Both the position numbers and the translations under genes were made by a program. Shown piece by piece: positions 56,306-64,000 of a stretch of 64,000 bases of DNA. Every line of letters begins with the position of its first letter. Within the stretch, counting starts at the first letter, position 1. Source of the DNA: Megascapheus bottae (taxonomy: Eukaryota > Chordata > Mammalia > Rodentia > Geomyidae); the NCBI GenBank assembly GCA_024803745.1, contig JANJXV010000004.1, positions 49,919,858-49,983,857 of the forward strand. Direction: 5' to 3'. The notes beneath the pieces are model-generated. The model saw only the letters and a list, made by a program, of their open reading frames with translations, was not told the origin of the DNA and made no database searches.

Positions 56306-57850
56306 GCCTGATGGCAGCATAAAATACCACATCATCTTGTTCCGTTCATCTATTGAGGAGCATCTGGATTGATTCCATATCGTAGCTATAATGAATAATG
56401 TTGCAATGAACATTGTTGTTCAGGTAGGTATAGTACGGCCTTGTTTCTGGACATTTTGGAAAATGCCCAGGAGTGGGATTGCTGGGTCATAGGGGAGCTC
56501 TATGTAAGGAACCGCTGGACTGCTTTCCTTAGAGATTGAACGTGTTTGCACTCCCACCAACAGTGTAGTAGTGTTCCCTCAGGCCACATCCCCTTCAGCA
56601 TCTGTTGTTATTAGATTTCTTGATCATGGCCATTCTGACTAGAGTAAGGTGGAATCTCAAAGTTGTTTTGATTTACATTTTTATAGACAGAGATATTGAA
56701 TAATTCTTCATATAACTCTTGATCATTCTTATTTTCTCTGCAAAGAAGTCTCTCTTTAAGTCTAAAGCCCACCTTTTAATTGAATGATTGTTTCTTTGAG
56801 GATTTGTTTTTATTTTCAGATATTTTTATTGTAATTAATAGAAGGGTTACATTATATTCACCAGATAGAAGGTGTATTACTTCACAAACATTGATACCCT
56901 TTCTCAAGTCTTGGTCTGCATTTCCCTCCCCCACCCCTGCCCTTCATTTTGTTTTCCCCTCTTCTCTATGCTATTTCAAATCTTCACTAACCACACAACA
57001 GACAACAAAGGCCTCGTATCTAAAATATATCAACAGCTCAAAAAATTGAATCACTCCAAAACTATCTCCAAAGAAACAACCGCATTAAAAGTTGGACCAA
57101 AGACTTAAAGAGGATTTGTTTTTGAAAGATTCAAATTTTTGAGCTGCAGGTATATTTTTAGATATAATACCATTGTCTGTGTATGGCAAGTGAAGAGCTT
57201 TTCCCACTCTGTTGATTTTCTACACATCTTGCTAGCTATACCCTTTGCCATGAAGAAGCTCTTCAGTTTAATGCAGTCCTATTTATCTAATCTTTCTTTG
57301 ATTTCTTGTGCTCCTGGGCCTTTATTAAGAAAGTTTTGACCTGTGCCAAGGAGCCCAACTGTGTCTCCTATTTCTTCCTATGAAATTTTCAGGATTTCTG
57401 CTTTGATCTCAAGGCTTTGACTCATTTGAAGTTGATTCTGGTACAGGGAGACAACTAAGAATCGAACTTTAGTTTTCTATAGGTGTTTAGCCAGTTCTTC
57501 CAGCACCATTCATTGAAGAGGCTGTCTTTCTTTGGCCAGATTTTTGGCTTCCTTATGGAAGGTTACATGGCCATAAGTCTGCAGGTTCATTTCTGGGTCT
57601 TCAACTCTATTTAATTGGTCTTGGGCCTGTTCTTGTTCCCCTACCAAGGCTAGTTTTATTACTATAGCTTTGTTGCCCCATTTGTAAGGGAATGGAAAGA
57701 CTTGAAAACATCATATTAAGTGAAATAAGCCAGACCCAAAGAAACATGGAGAAAAAACATGGGAAGGAGTAACAATGTTCACTAACAATGTCACTGCCTG
57801 ATAAATGTGACAGTAACCCTTCTATTCATGACCCTGACAAATTTTTTAAA
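56306..57850. mobile_element. 5'-inverted (twin-primed) L1 hosting another L1
   Basis: Two oppositely oriented L1 parts meet near 57676. The left part (56306-56797 and 57124-57675) is ORF2 on the minus strand, running on that strand from the YY.AIV.K region to the FYAAI codons. The right part (57676-57850) is plus-strand L1 resuming at the next ORF2 block (CCCCATTTGTAAGGGAATGG, coding PFV...WK), then AAGCCAGACCCAAAGAAACA and a shortened 3' UTR. The two parts are contiguous in L1 apart from about 16 missing bases. This is the signature of twin priming: an inverted 5' part followed by a correctly oriented 3' part. No clear target-site duplication was found. Confidence 0.85.
56812..57109 (-). 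mobile_element. Second twin-primed L1, nested inside the inverted L1
   Basis: GAGGATTTGTTTTT occurs exactly at 56798-56811 and 57110-57123 and brackets this insert. Its left part (56812 to about 56976) is the complement of an L1 3' UTR end (TTTTTATTGTAATTAATAGA, CACCAGATAGAAGGTG). Its right part (about 56977-57109) is plus-strand ORF2 (CAGACAACAAAGGCCTCGTA, AACAGCTCAAAAAATTGAAT, AAAGACTTAAAG). A 3' end in one direction joined to an ORF2 piece in the other is again the twin-priming arrangement. The frames at 56780-57108 come from this junction. Confidence 0.9.
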
Positions 57851-57859
57851 AAATCTAGA

Positions 57860-58325
57860 ACATAGTGAACATAGGAAACTAAATGTGAATAAGTCCATGT
57901 ATGGTGAGTTTAGTTTCCTTCATTTCTTATTCCTTTCACTCAGATTTTGTTTAGCCCTCAAGCACATTCTTATTTTTACGTGACCCAATTTAAATTTTTT
58001 AGATTTCATGGCCTACCTGACGTACTACAAACAGACCTTGGCTTTTTTGAAGCAAAGTGAATAATTAATTGCTCAACTGCTTTCAATAAATTAGCATCAA
58101 ATTGAACTCTTATAATCTACTATTATCCAATATTACAGTTCTATAATAATATTCATGACATTCATACAATGATTATAGGTTTGTTATATATGTAGGCTAT
58201 TTTAGAACTATTATATACTATAAAATATTATACTTTTAATATATGTAAAGGAGTTATTTTATTATCTAAAAATTAAAGCTGAACAGTTATATGAAAAATT
58301 AACAGATTTTTTGCTATTTTTTGTG
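57860..58325. other. Unique A+T-rich DNA
   Basis: Nothing recognised. Confidence 0.55.
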
Positions 58326-58329
58326 TGTG

Positions 58330-58677
58330 ATTTTTTTTGTGATTAATGGAAGGGTTACATTATATTCACCAGATAAAAGGTGATACTCTTTCTCATGACA
58401 TGGTCCCAATTTCCTTCCCACCATCCCCCCACTCATCTTGATTTTCCCCCTTCCCTATCCAATTTCAAATAACCAGTTAAGCACATATAAAATATTGGAA
58501 CAGTATGAGATAACCATGGGGTGGCAAAAGAGATGAGAGATAGCATAGTACATTAAGGACAACAATCACTCATTATAGGGCTTTTGTTTCCTTATCCTGG
58601 AGGTCCTTACATTTAGTGTCATACTATTTGGCCTTATGTCTCTAGATTTTGTTCTACTGTAGATCTCTGCTAGGAGA
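58330..58677 (-). mobile_element. 5'-truncated L1, 3' UTR only
   Basis: The plus strand shows the complement of the L1 3' end (GTGATTAATGGAAGGGTTAC, ATTATATTCACCAGATAAAA), the purine tract (complement of ATCTTGATTTTCCCCCTTCC), AGCATAGTACATTAAGGACA, CTTATCCTGGAGGTCCTTAC, and stops at GATCTCTGCTAGGAGAG. It has no ORF2 and no clear duplication. Confidence 0.9.
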
Positions 58678-58679
58678 GG

Positions 58680-59555
58680 AGACAAGTGGACCAATGATGT
58701 CTTAAAATATATGTCAGTGATCTAAAATACTTTTTAATATAATCACCACTAATAAACGATGAATTAGGTTTTTATAAAAACTGTATAAATCATTCAAATG
58801 TTTTTGAGAGTTGTTTTTCAGATTATTTGTCTTCTTTATATCTGCTACTAAAACCTGGAGGGAAAATAAAATAAAATAAAAAAGAAATAACCACATAGGA
58901 CATTTACAACAATCACAAGGGTAAATCTCTTGTTTCCATATGCTGGAATTCATTTCACTTATATGCATCATATACGGCCATATGCAAATAGCTTTTGAGC
59001 TCAAAAGCACTCCTCTGCTAGGAAAGTCTTAGATTAGATACATATTCTAATCACCTGTGAAATTAATTAGGAAAATGGAAACCAGAGATGATCAATTATT
59101 TTTTAATTATTTTGTTAGTATCAGTCAGAAGGATAGTAGTTTAAGCATGAAGAATAAAATAAGCAGTTTTCCCTTGTGAAAGATAATCATGATTCAAGCA
59201 AAAACAATCCAGGGATAGGTACTTTAGATTTACATATTCTTTGTCCATTTATAATAGTATAGCTTCAATAAATAAGTTATTTGGGATAATATAGTTAATG
59301 TCCTGCTTTTTGTGATTCTGTCTTCGCCATCATTTCTTTTAACTCACAATTTATTATTCTACTATGTATCTGTAAAACCAACTACCCATAACAAGGGCTT
59401 AGATGCTGTCTATGAAAACAAATTTATCTTATTGTATGTATGATTTCAAATCAATAATAAGTAACTTCAAATTTTGGCTATCCTCCTAATATATCTAAAG
59501 AGAAAATGTGAGGACAGATGACTCACATGTTAAATATTTAACCCCTTAAGACTAA
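58680..59555. other. Unique A+T-rich DNA
   Basis: No gene or repeat recognised. The minus-strand frame at 58714-59010 (98 codons) has no family resemblance. Confidence 0.55.
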
Positions 59556-59559
59556 TTGG

Positions 59560-59690
59560 AAGAGCTGTGAGAGATGGAGGCAAAAGATGGAAGGGGTGGC
59601 ATTGATCAAGATTGTACGTATAAACTAACAAGTTGTATTGAAAGCCCTTTGTACAACTATTTAAAGATCATTAAAAATGAAAGTAATATG
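59560..59690 (+). mobile_element. Old L1 3' end
   Basis: GGAAGGGGTGGCATTGATCA, TACGTATAAACTAACAAGTT and CCCTTTGTACAACTATTTAA, ending ATTAAAAATGAAAG, match the tail of the old L1 at 50990-51080 and the weaker candidate at 14160-14290. Confidence 0.55.
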
Positions 59691-59710
59691 CCACAAAAAT
59701 ATGAGCCTAC

Positions 59711-59895
59711 GACCAGGAGTTTGGACTAGTGGTAGAGTGCTTGCTTGGTATGCAGGAAGACCTCAGTTCGATTCCTCAGTATCACATGCATAAAAAAAAG
59801 CCGGAAGTGGTGCTGAGGCTCAAGTGGTAGGGCTCTAGCCTTGAGAAAGTCCAAAGACAGTGCTCAGGCCCTGAGCTCAAGCCCAGGACTGGCAA
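59711..59895 (+). mobile_element. IDL-Geo SINE
   Basis: GACCAGGAGTTTGGACTAGT, GGTAGAGTGCTTGCTTGGTA and the B-box CAGTTCGATTCCTCAG form a well-kept tRNA-like half. GCCGGAAGTGGTGCTGAGGC, CAAGTGGTAGGGCTCTAGCC and CAGTGCTCAGGCCCTGAGCT form Geo. The A-tail is short. No clear duplication was seen. Confidence 0.95.
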
Positions 59896-60034
59896 AGAAA
59901 TGTTTCGAATTATGTTTTGTAGGACTACTCAGTAGTAATTGTTCTTGCTAATCTATCAGGTTTTAGAGCCTGAAGATACAGAAAGGCAGATTTCGAATTA
60001 GTTTGTGTTCATTGTCTGTGCTCAAACTCAAAAC

Positions 60035-61558
60035 ACTGGCCAACCATCTACAACAACTCATCAAAAAAAAAAAAGATACACTATGATCAAACAGGATTCA
60101 TCACAGGGAGGCAAAGCTGGTTCAATATACGCAAATCAATTAATATAATTCAACACATCAACAGGAGCAGGGACAAAAATCCCGATTGTCTCAATAGATG
60201 CAGAAAAGGCATTTGACAAGATCCAACACCCCTTTATGCTAAAAGCTCTGGAGAAACTAGGAATCTATGGAACATTCCTCAATACAATAAAGGCTGTGTA
60301 TGACAAACCCACAGCTAATATTATACTTAATGGCGAAAAGCTAAAGCCATTCCCTCTAAAATCAGGAAAGAGACAAGGATGCCCACTCTCTCCACTCCTC
60401 TTTAACATAGTATTAGAATTCCTAGCCAGTGTGATAAGGCAAGAAGAAAGCATAAAGAGGATCCAAGTAGGGAAAGAGGAAGTGAAACTCTCCCTCTTTG
60501 CAGATGACATGATTCTGTATTTAAAGGACCCTATAGACTCCACTCCCAAGCTCTTTGAGCTGATTCAAAACTTTGGAAAGGTATCAGGATATAAAACTAA
60601 CCCTCAAAAATCAACTGCCTTCCTCTACGCCAACAGTGAGAGGAAAGAGGCAACAATCAGGAAAGCAACTTCTTTTGCAATAGCCTCAAAGAAAATAAAG
60701 TCCCTAGAAATTAGCTTAACTAAGAATGTAAAGGATCTTTTTGATGAAAACTTTAAAACTCTGAAACAGGAAATTAAAGGAGAACTGTGAAAATGGAAAA
60801 ACCTCCCATGCCCCTGGATTGGAAGAATCAGCATCATGAAAATGACAATCTTGCCAAGGGCTATCTACAAATTCAATGCAATACCCATCAATATCCCAAT
60901 GTCATTCTTTAAAGAAATAGAAGAGGCAATCCAAAATTTCATATGGAATAATAAAAGACTCCATATAGCAAAAATACTTCTTAGCAGAAAGAACAGAGCA
61001 GGAGGAATTTCAATACCAAACTTCAGAGTCTATTACAGATCTATAGTGACCAAAACAGCTTGGTTCTGGCACAAAAACAGGCCTGAAGACCAATGGAAAA
61101 GAACTGAGGGCCCAGATCCTAAACCACAGACCTGTGGCCACCTAATCTTTGACAAGGGAGCCAAAAACTAGAACGGAAGAAAGACAGCCTCTTCAACAAG
61201 TTGTGCTGGCAGAACTGGTTAAGCACCTGCAGAAAATTAAAGTTGGATCCTTCTTTGTCACCCTGCACTAGAATTAACTCCAAATGGATCAAAGATCTCG
61301 AGGTAAAAGCTGACACACTGAAAACTTTACAAGAAAGAATAGGAGACACACTAGGCCTCCTTGGCACAGGTTGAAACTTTCTTAATAAGGACCAAGAAAC
61401 ACAATAAATCAGAGAAAGTCTGGATAAGTGGGACTGCATTAAACTGCAGAGCTTCTGTATGGCAAAGGGCATTGCTAGTAAATTAATTAGGAAGCCTACA
61501 GAATGGGAGAAGATCTTCACTACCCATACAACAGACAAAGGCCTCATATCTAAAATAT
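60035..61558 (+). pseudogene. L1 ORF2 fragment, reverse transcriptase and downstream region, broken
   Basis: ORF2 of L1 encodes an endonuclease and a reverse transcriptase that act at nicked genomic DNA. Only the reverse transcriptase part onward is here. The open stretch translated from 60236 has the fingers/palm blocks [12 protein letters not shown] and [16 protein letters not shown], and the catalytic FADD motif at residues 88-91 (60497-60508). The frame also reads upstream through [14 protein letters not shown]. Breaks: an A-run at about 60062-60073 disturbs the frame, an in-frame TGA lies at 60788-60790 just before the KWK.LPCPWIGRI block, TAG at 61169-61171 is followed by a frameshift into [15 protein letters not shown], and later stops occur. 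It has no endonuclease domain and no ORF1, so it is inactive. Confidence 0.93.
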
Positions 61559-61560
61559 AT

Positions 61561-61682
61561 CAACATTTATGGTGTTGATTGAATGAAGAAAGGCCTACTC
61601 CCATTGTAGGAACTGTAGCAATGACAACTTGTAGAAAATAAAGGAACATATATAAGAAGAGATTCAAAATAGTAGCTGGCAA
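61561..61682. other. Unidentified ~120-bp replacement within L1 ORF2
   Basis: L1 sequence stops after AAAATATATCAACA and resumes at AAATAAAAGAAATGCAAATC. In the copy at 63862-64000 the corresponding L1 sequence continues with AACAGCTAAAAAAATTGAAT. The filler includes GAAAGGCCTACTCCCATTGT and GCAATGACAACTTGTAG. I recognise no family in it and see no flanking duplication. Confidence 0.6.
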
Positions 61683-61868
61683 ATAAAAGAAATGCAAATC
61701 AAAACAACTTTGAGACTTCACCTCATTCCATTTAGAATGGCTATGATCAAGAAATCTAATAACCACAGATCCTGGTGGGGATGTGGCCAAAAGTGAAAGC
61801 TACTATGCTGTTGTGGGAGTGTAAACTCCTTCAACCACTCTGCAAAGCAGTATGTTGATTCCTCAAAA

Positions 61869-62301
61869 GTTTCCTTCATTTGTCATAATCAGTAGAAACC
61901 TTGGGCTCTACTAGCAGAGATCCGCAATAGAGCAAAACCTTGATACATAAGGCCATATAGTATGAAACTAATTGAAAGGACCTCCAGGATATTAAAACAA
62001 AAGCCATATAACGAATGATTGTTGTCCTTAATGTACTATGTTATCTCTCATCTCCTTTTCTGTCCCTTGGATATCTCATTTTGTTACAGTACCTCACTTT
62101 GCTATCTGATATATTGAATTTATTTGTATTTGGTTATTTGAAATTTGATAGGGAAGGGAGGAAAACCAAGACAGAGAGGGGCAGTGGGGGGGCAAAGGGT
62201 ACCAAGACATGTGAAAAGGTATCAATGTATGTGAATCAATGTACCTTCTATATGGCAAATATCATGTAACCCTTTTATTAATTACAATAAAAATTTTAAA
62301 A
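61869..62301 (+). mobile_element. Younger L1 3' end nested inside the older L1
   Basis: Host ORF2 reads up to TGATTCCTCAAAAG at 61868 and resumes at GACTAAACATAGAGCTCCCC near 62304, exactly the next ORF2 bases. Between them lies a complete L1 tail: TTTCCTTCATTTGTCATAAT, AGGCCATATAGTATGAAACT, TGTACTATGTTATCTCTCAT, a G-rich tract at 62150-62199, then ATTACAATAAAAATTTTAAAAAAAG. The duplication seems to be only a few A/G bases (AAAAG). G-runs at 62178-62199 could fold as a G-quadruplex. Confidence 0.88.
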
Positions 62302-62816
62302 AAAGACTAAACATAGAGCTCCCCTATGACCCAGCAATTTCACTCCTGAGCATTTACCCAAACATCCAGAAATAAGGACCTACTAAATACACTAGAACAA
62401 TGATGTTCACTGCAGCAATTTTTTTTATCATAGCAAAGATATGGAATCAACCCAGATGCCTCTCGGTAGGTAAATGGATCAAGAATATATGGTACTTACA
62501 CAAAATGGAATTTTATGCTGCCATCAGAAAGAATGGCATTGCCCCATTTGTAAGGAAATGGAAGGACTTGGAAAACCTATGTATATAAGGTTGTATAGGA
62601 TTAGAATAAATGAAATTGAACTCTAGGATATGGAAACAAGAGGTTTACCTTGTGTGATTGTTGTTATTAATGTACTATGTTATTTCTCTTCTCATTTTTT
62701 GCCCTTATGGGTATTCTCATGATGTTACTGTATCTGACTTTGTTACCTGGTATATTTTATACATGTTTATTTGTTTGTTTGAAATAGGAAAGGGAAGGGG
62801 GGAAAACAAGATGATT

Positions 62817-62836
62817 GGGTGGGATTGGGGGAAGGG
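62817..62836 (+). other. Potential G-quadruplex in an L1 3' UTR
   Basis: G-runs at 62817-62819, 62821-62823, 62827-62831 and 62834-62836 with loops of 1, 3 and 2 bases satisfy the G3N1-7 rule. The same purine/G tract recurs in other L1 3' ends here (12751-12806, 62150-62199; complemented at 31985-32035, 48309-48350, 58415-58455), so it is a property of this L1 lineage. Confidence 0.75.
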
Positions 62837-62959
62837 AAATGGGTACAAAAACATGAGAAAGGGTATCAATGTGTGAGAAGTAATGCACCTACTACCTAAC
62901 AAATGTAACTGTAACCCCTCTATATGTTATCCCGATAGAAAAATTTTTAGAATCACAGA

Positions 62960-63420
62960 AAAAGAAAACACATTTTTTTTAATTATCTGGTGAAGCAAAG
63001 GCTTCAAAAATCTATTCTGGTTTCACTTCAGTTTGGTTCTAGGTGTTCCTTCTTTAAAATGGACTTAGAACTTAATAAATAGATCTTATTTTTAGTCAGA
63101 GATGGAAAGTATTTTCGTACATACATACGTTCCCTATAAATACAGGCAGAATATTTCTGACATAGTAAATAATTCTAATCAATGACATAAGAAATCTCTG
63201 TGTGTGTATGTGTACATGAATCATCTTAGAAAGATATGAATTCAACCAGTATTTAACTGAGCCTGTCAGAACAAAATGAAACATGAGTTAAAAATATAAA
63301 AAGCACATAGTGGAAGTTTCTTTTAACTTAATATATCCAGTTATCTATTACAATGCAGTTAAAATTATTTCTGTGGTATATTTTGCTTTCTGAAAAATTA
63401 TAATGAAATAAAGAAGTGTC
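62960..63420. other. Unique A+T-rich DNA
   Basis: Nothing recognised. Confidence 0.55.
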
Positions 63421-63423
63421 TTC

Positions 63424-63735
63424 ATTTTTTTGGGCACTATTGGAGTTTGAACTCAGGCCCTTGCACTCACTAGGGAGGTGCTGTTCTGCTGAAGTCACAT
63501 CTTTAGTAAGATTTGAATAGTTATATTTTAGAAAGGTCATCATTTTCTGTCTAGGGCCAACTTCAGACCAAAACCTAGTAGTATAGGATTCTCCTCCTAC
63601 CACAAGAATATGTGAATATACCTGGTTTATTAGTGGCGATGGGGGTCTCATTAACTTTTGAACTGGGATGGCCTCAAAACACAATTCTCTTAATCTTTGC
63701 CTGCAGAGTAGTTACGATTGCCAGTGCAAGTAACC
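63424..63735 (-). mobile_element. Old tRNA-like plus B1-like SINE, possibly an ancestral castorimorph family
   Basis: The plus strand shows GGGCACTATTGGAGTTTGAA, CTCAGGCCCTTGCACTCACT and AGGGAGGTGCTGTTCTGC, the complement of a tRNA-like unit different from the IDL head. After about 130 less recognisable bases come GGGGGTCTCATTAACTTTTG, GATGGCCTCAAAACACAATT and GCAGAGTAGTTACGATTGCC, the complement of a B1-like unit. The layout resembles SINEs I associate with beaver sequence, which would fit Castorimorpha, but this is from memory. The frame at 63328-63684 overlaps it and is not a gene. Confidence 0.45.
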
Positions 63736-63857
63736 TATTCCAGCTTCTATTTCAGGTTTTATCATCAAAATTTTAGTGTTATGTTAGGAAAAATTATTTG
63801 GTAGCAAAGGAAAAAGCTTGTATTACATATATTAAAATAAAATTCTTGATAAGATGT

Positions 63858-64000
63858 AAATATATATATATCAACAGCTAAAAAAATTGAATCACTCCAA
63901 AACTAATCTCCAAAGAAACAACCATCCCATCAAAAGATGGGCCAAAGACTTAAAGAGAGTCTTCTCTGAAGAAGAAATAAGAATGGCCTATAGACACATG
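63858..64000 (+). mobile_element. L1 ORF2 fragment running off the window, frame intact
   Basis: L1 begins within an AT run at about 63858 and reads ATCAACAGCTAAAAAAATTG, CCATCCCATCAAAAGATGGG and CAAAGACTTAAAGAGAGTCT to the last base. From 63869 the frame stays open to the edge (44 codons, including KKLNHSKTN and the [13 protein letters not shown] block). It is the best-preserved coding L1 sequence in the window. Its 3' part and any duplication lie beyond 64000. Confidence 0.9.

Larger units (their letters stand above)
60028..62955 (+). mobile_element. Partial L1 with ORF2 reverse transcriptase region, interrupted by a younger L1
   Basis: The element starts within ORF2 near 60028, keeps ORF2 to about 61560, continues at 61683-61868 and again at 62302-62595, then has its 3' UTR and ends near 62955. 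Two interruptions occur. At 61561-61682 about 120 bp of unrelated sequence replace the expected ORF2 stretch. At 61869-62301 the 3' end of another L1 is inserted. The host 3' UTR ends CTAACAAATGTAACTGTAAC...ATCCCGATAGAAAAATTTTT, unlike the ATTACAATAAAAAT ending of the intruder, so the two belong to different L1 subfamilies. Confidence 0.9.

Noticed and set aside
60236..61171. A possible intact reverse transcriptase gene
   Set aside because: The family (L1 ORF2) is clear, but an in-frame TGA, a TAG plus frameshift, missing endonuclease and ORF1, and two internal interruptions make it a dead fragment.
1..64000. CRISPR array, operon, prophage or other prokaryotic system
   Set aside because: Repeats here are SINEs, L1 and microsatellites with mammalian features. 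No direct-repeat/spacer pattern and no dense coding on either strand.
1..64000. Endogenous retrovirus or LTR element
   Set aside because: I searched by eye for paired LTR-like repeats, TG...CA ends, primer-binding sites and gag/pol-like frames and recognised none. Very old LTR fragments could still be missed.

Overview
This window looks like non-coding nuclear DNA from a mammal, most likely a rodent of the superfamily Geomyoidea (kangaroo rats, pocket mice, pocket gophers). The main evidence is about a dozen copies of a dimeric SINE. Its left half looks like a tRNA-Ala-derived ID element and its right half is the Geo module. As I recall the literature, IDL-Geo SINEs were described as restricted to Geomyoidea. 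Supporting signs are B1-like SINEs, a rodent-type L1 with many short 3' copies, long GT, GGA and GAA microsatellites, and a strongly A+T-rich background. I found no open reading frame that looks like a cellular protein, no exon series, and no rRNA, functional tRNA, CRISPR array or prokaryotic feature. The window is best read as a gene desert or a very large intron.

Layout. Positions 1-11000 are mostly unique A+T-rich DNA with GT microsatellites and faint ancient repeats. From 11000 to 13700 there is a dense SINE/L1 cluster with two clear nested insertions. From 13700 to 28300 the sequence is mostly unique with scattered old SINEs, and it holds the best candidates for conserved non-coding sequence (16770-17155, 22430-22630, 25880-26350). 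At 28324-28619 lies an uninterrupted 296-nt purine run, followed by a potential G-quadruplex. From 28780 to 48300 IDL-Geo SINEs, B1-like/Geo composite SINEs and L1 fragments alternate with unique DNA. From 48300 to the end L1 dominates: a 3'-shortened copy with an 18-bp target-site duplication, an inverted L1 that itself carries a second inverted L1 (56306-57850), a decayed ORF2-bearing L1 interrupted by a younger L1 (60028-62955), and an L1 running off the right edge.

How the parts relate. The L1 copies supply the reverse transcriptase/endonuclease lineage that most plausibly mobilised the SINEs: several insertions of both kinds have A-tails and target-site duplications at sites resembling TTTT/AA. 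The window is therefore a layered record of L1-driven retrotransposition. I found no previously undescribed multi-gene system. The most interesting signals are insertion structures (very short L1s, a 3'-shortened L1, twin-primed nested L1s, SINE-in-SINE nesting), the modular Geo SINEs and the long polypurine tract. All family assignments come from reading the sequence; no alignment or database search was run.
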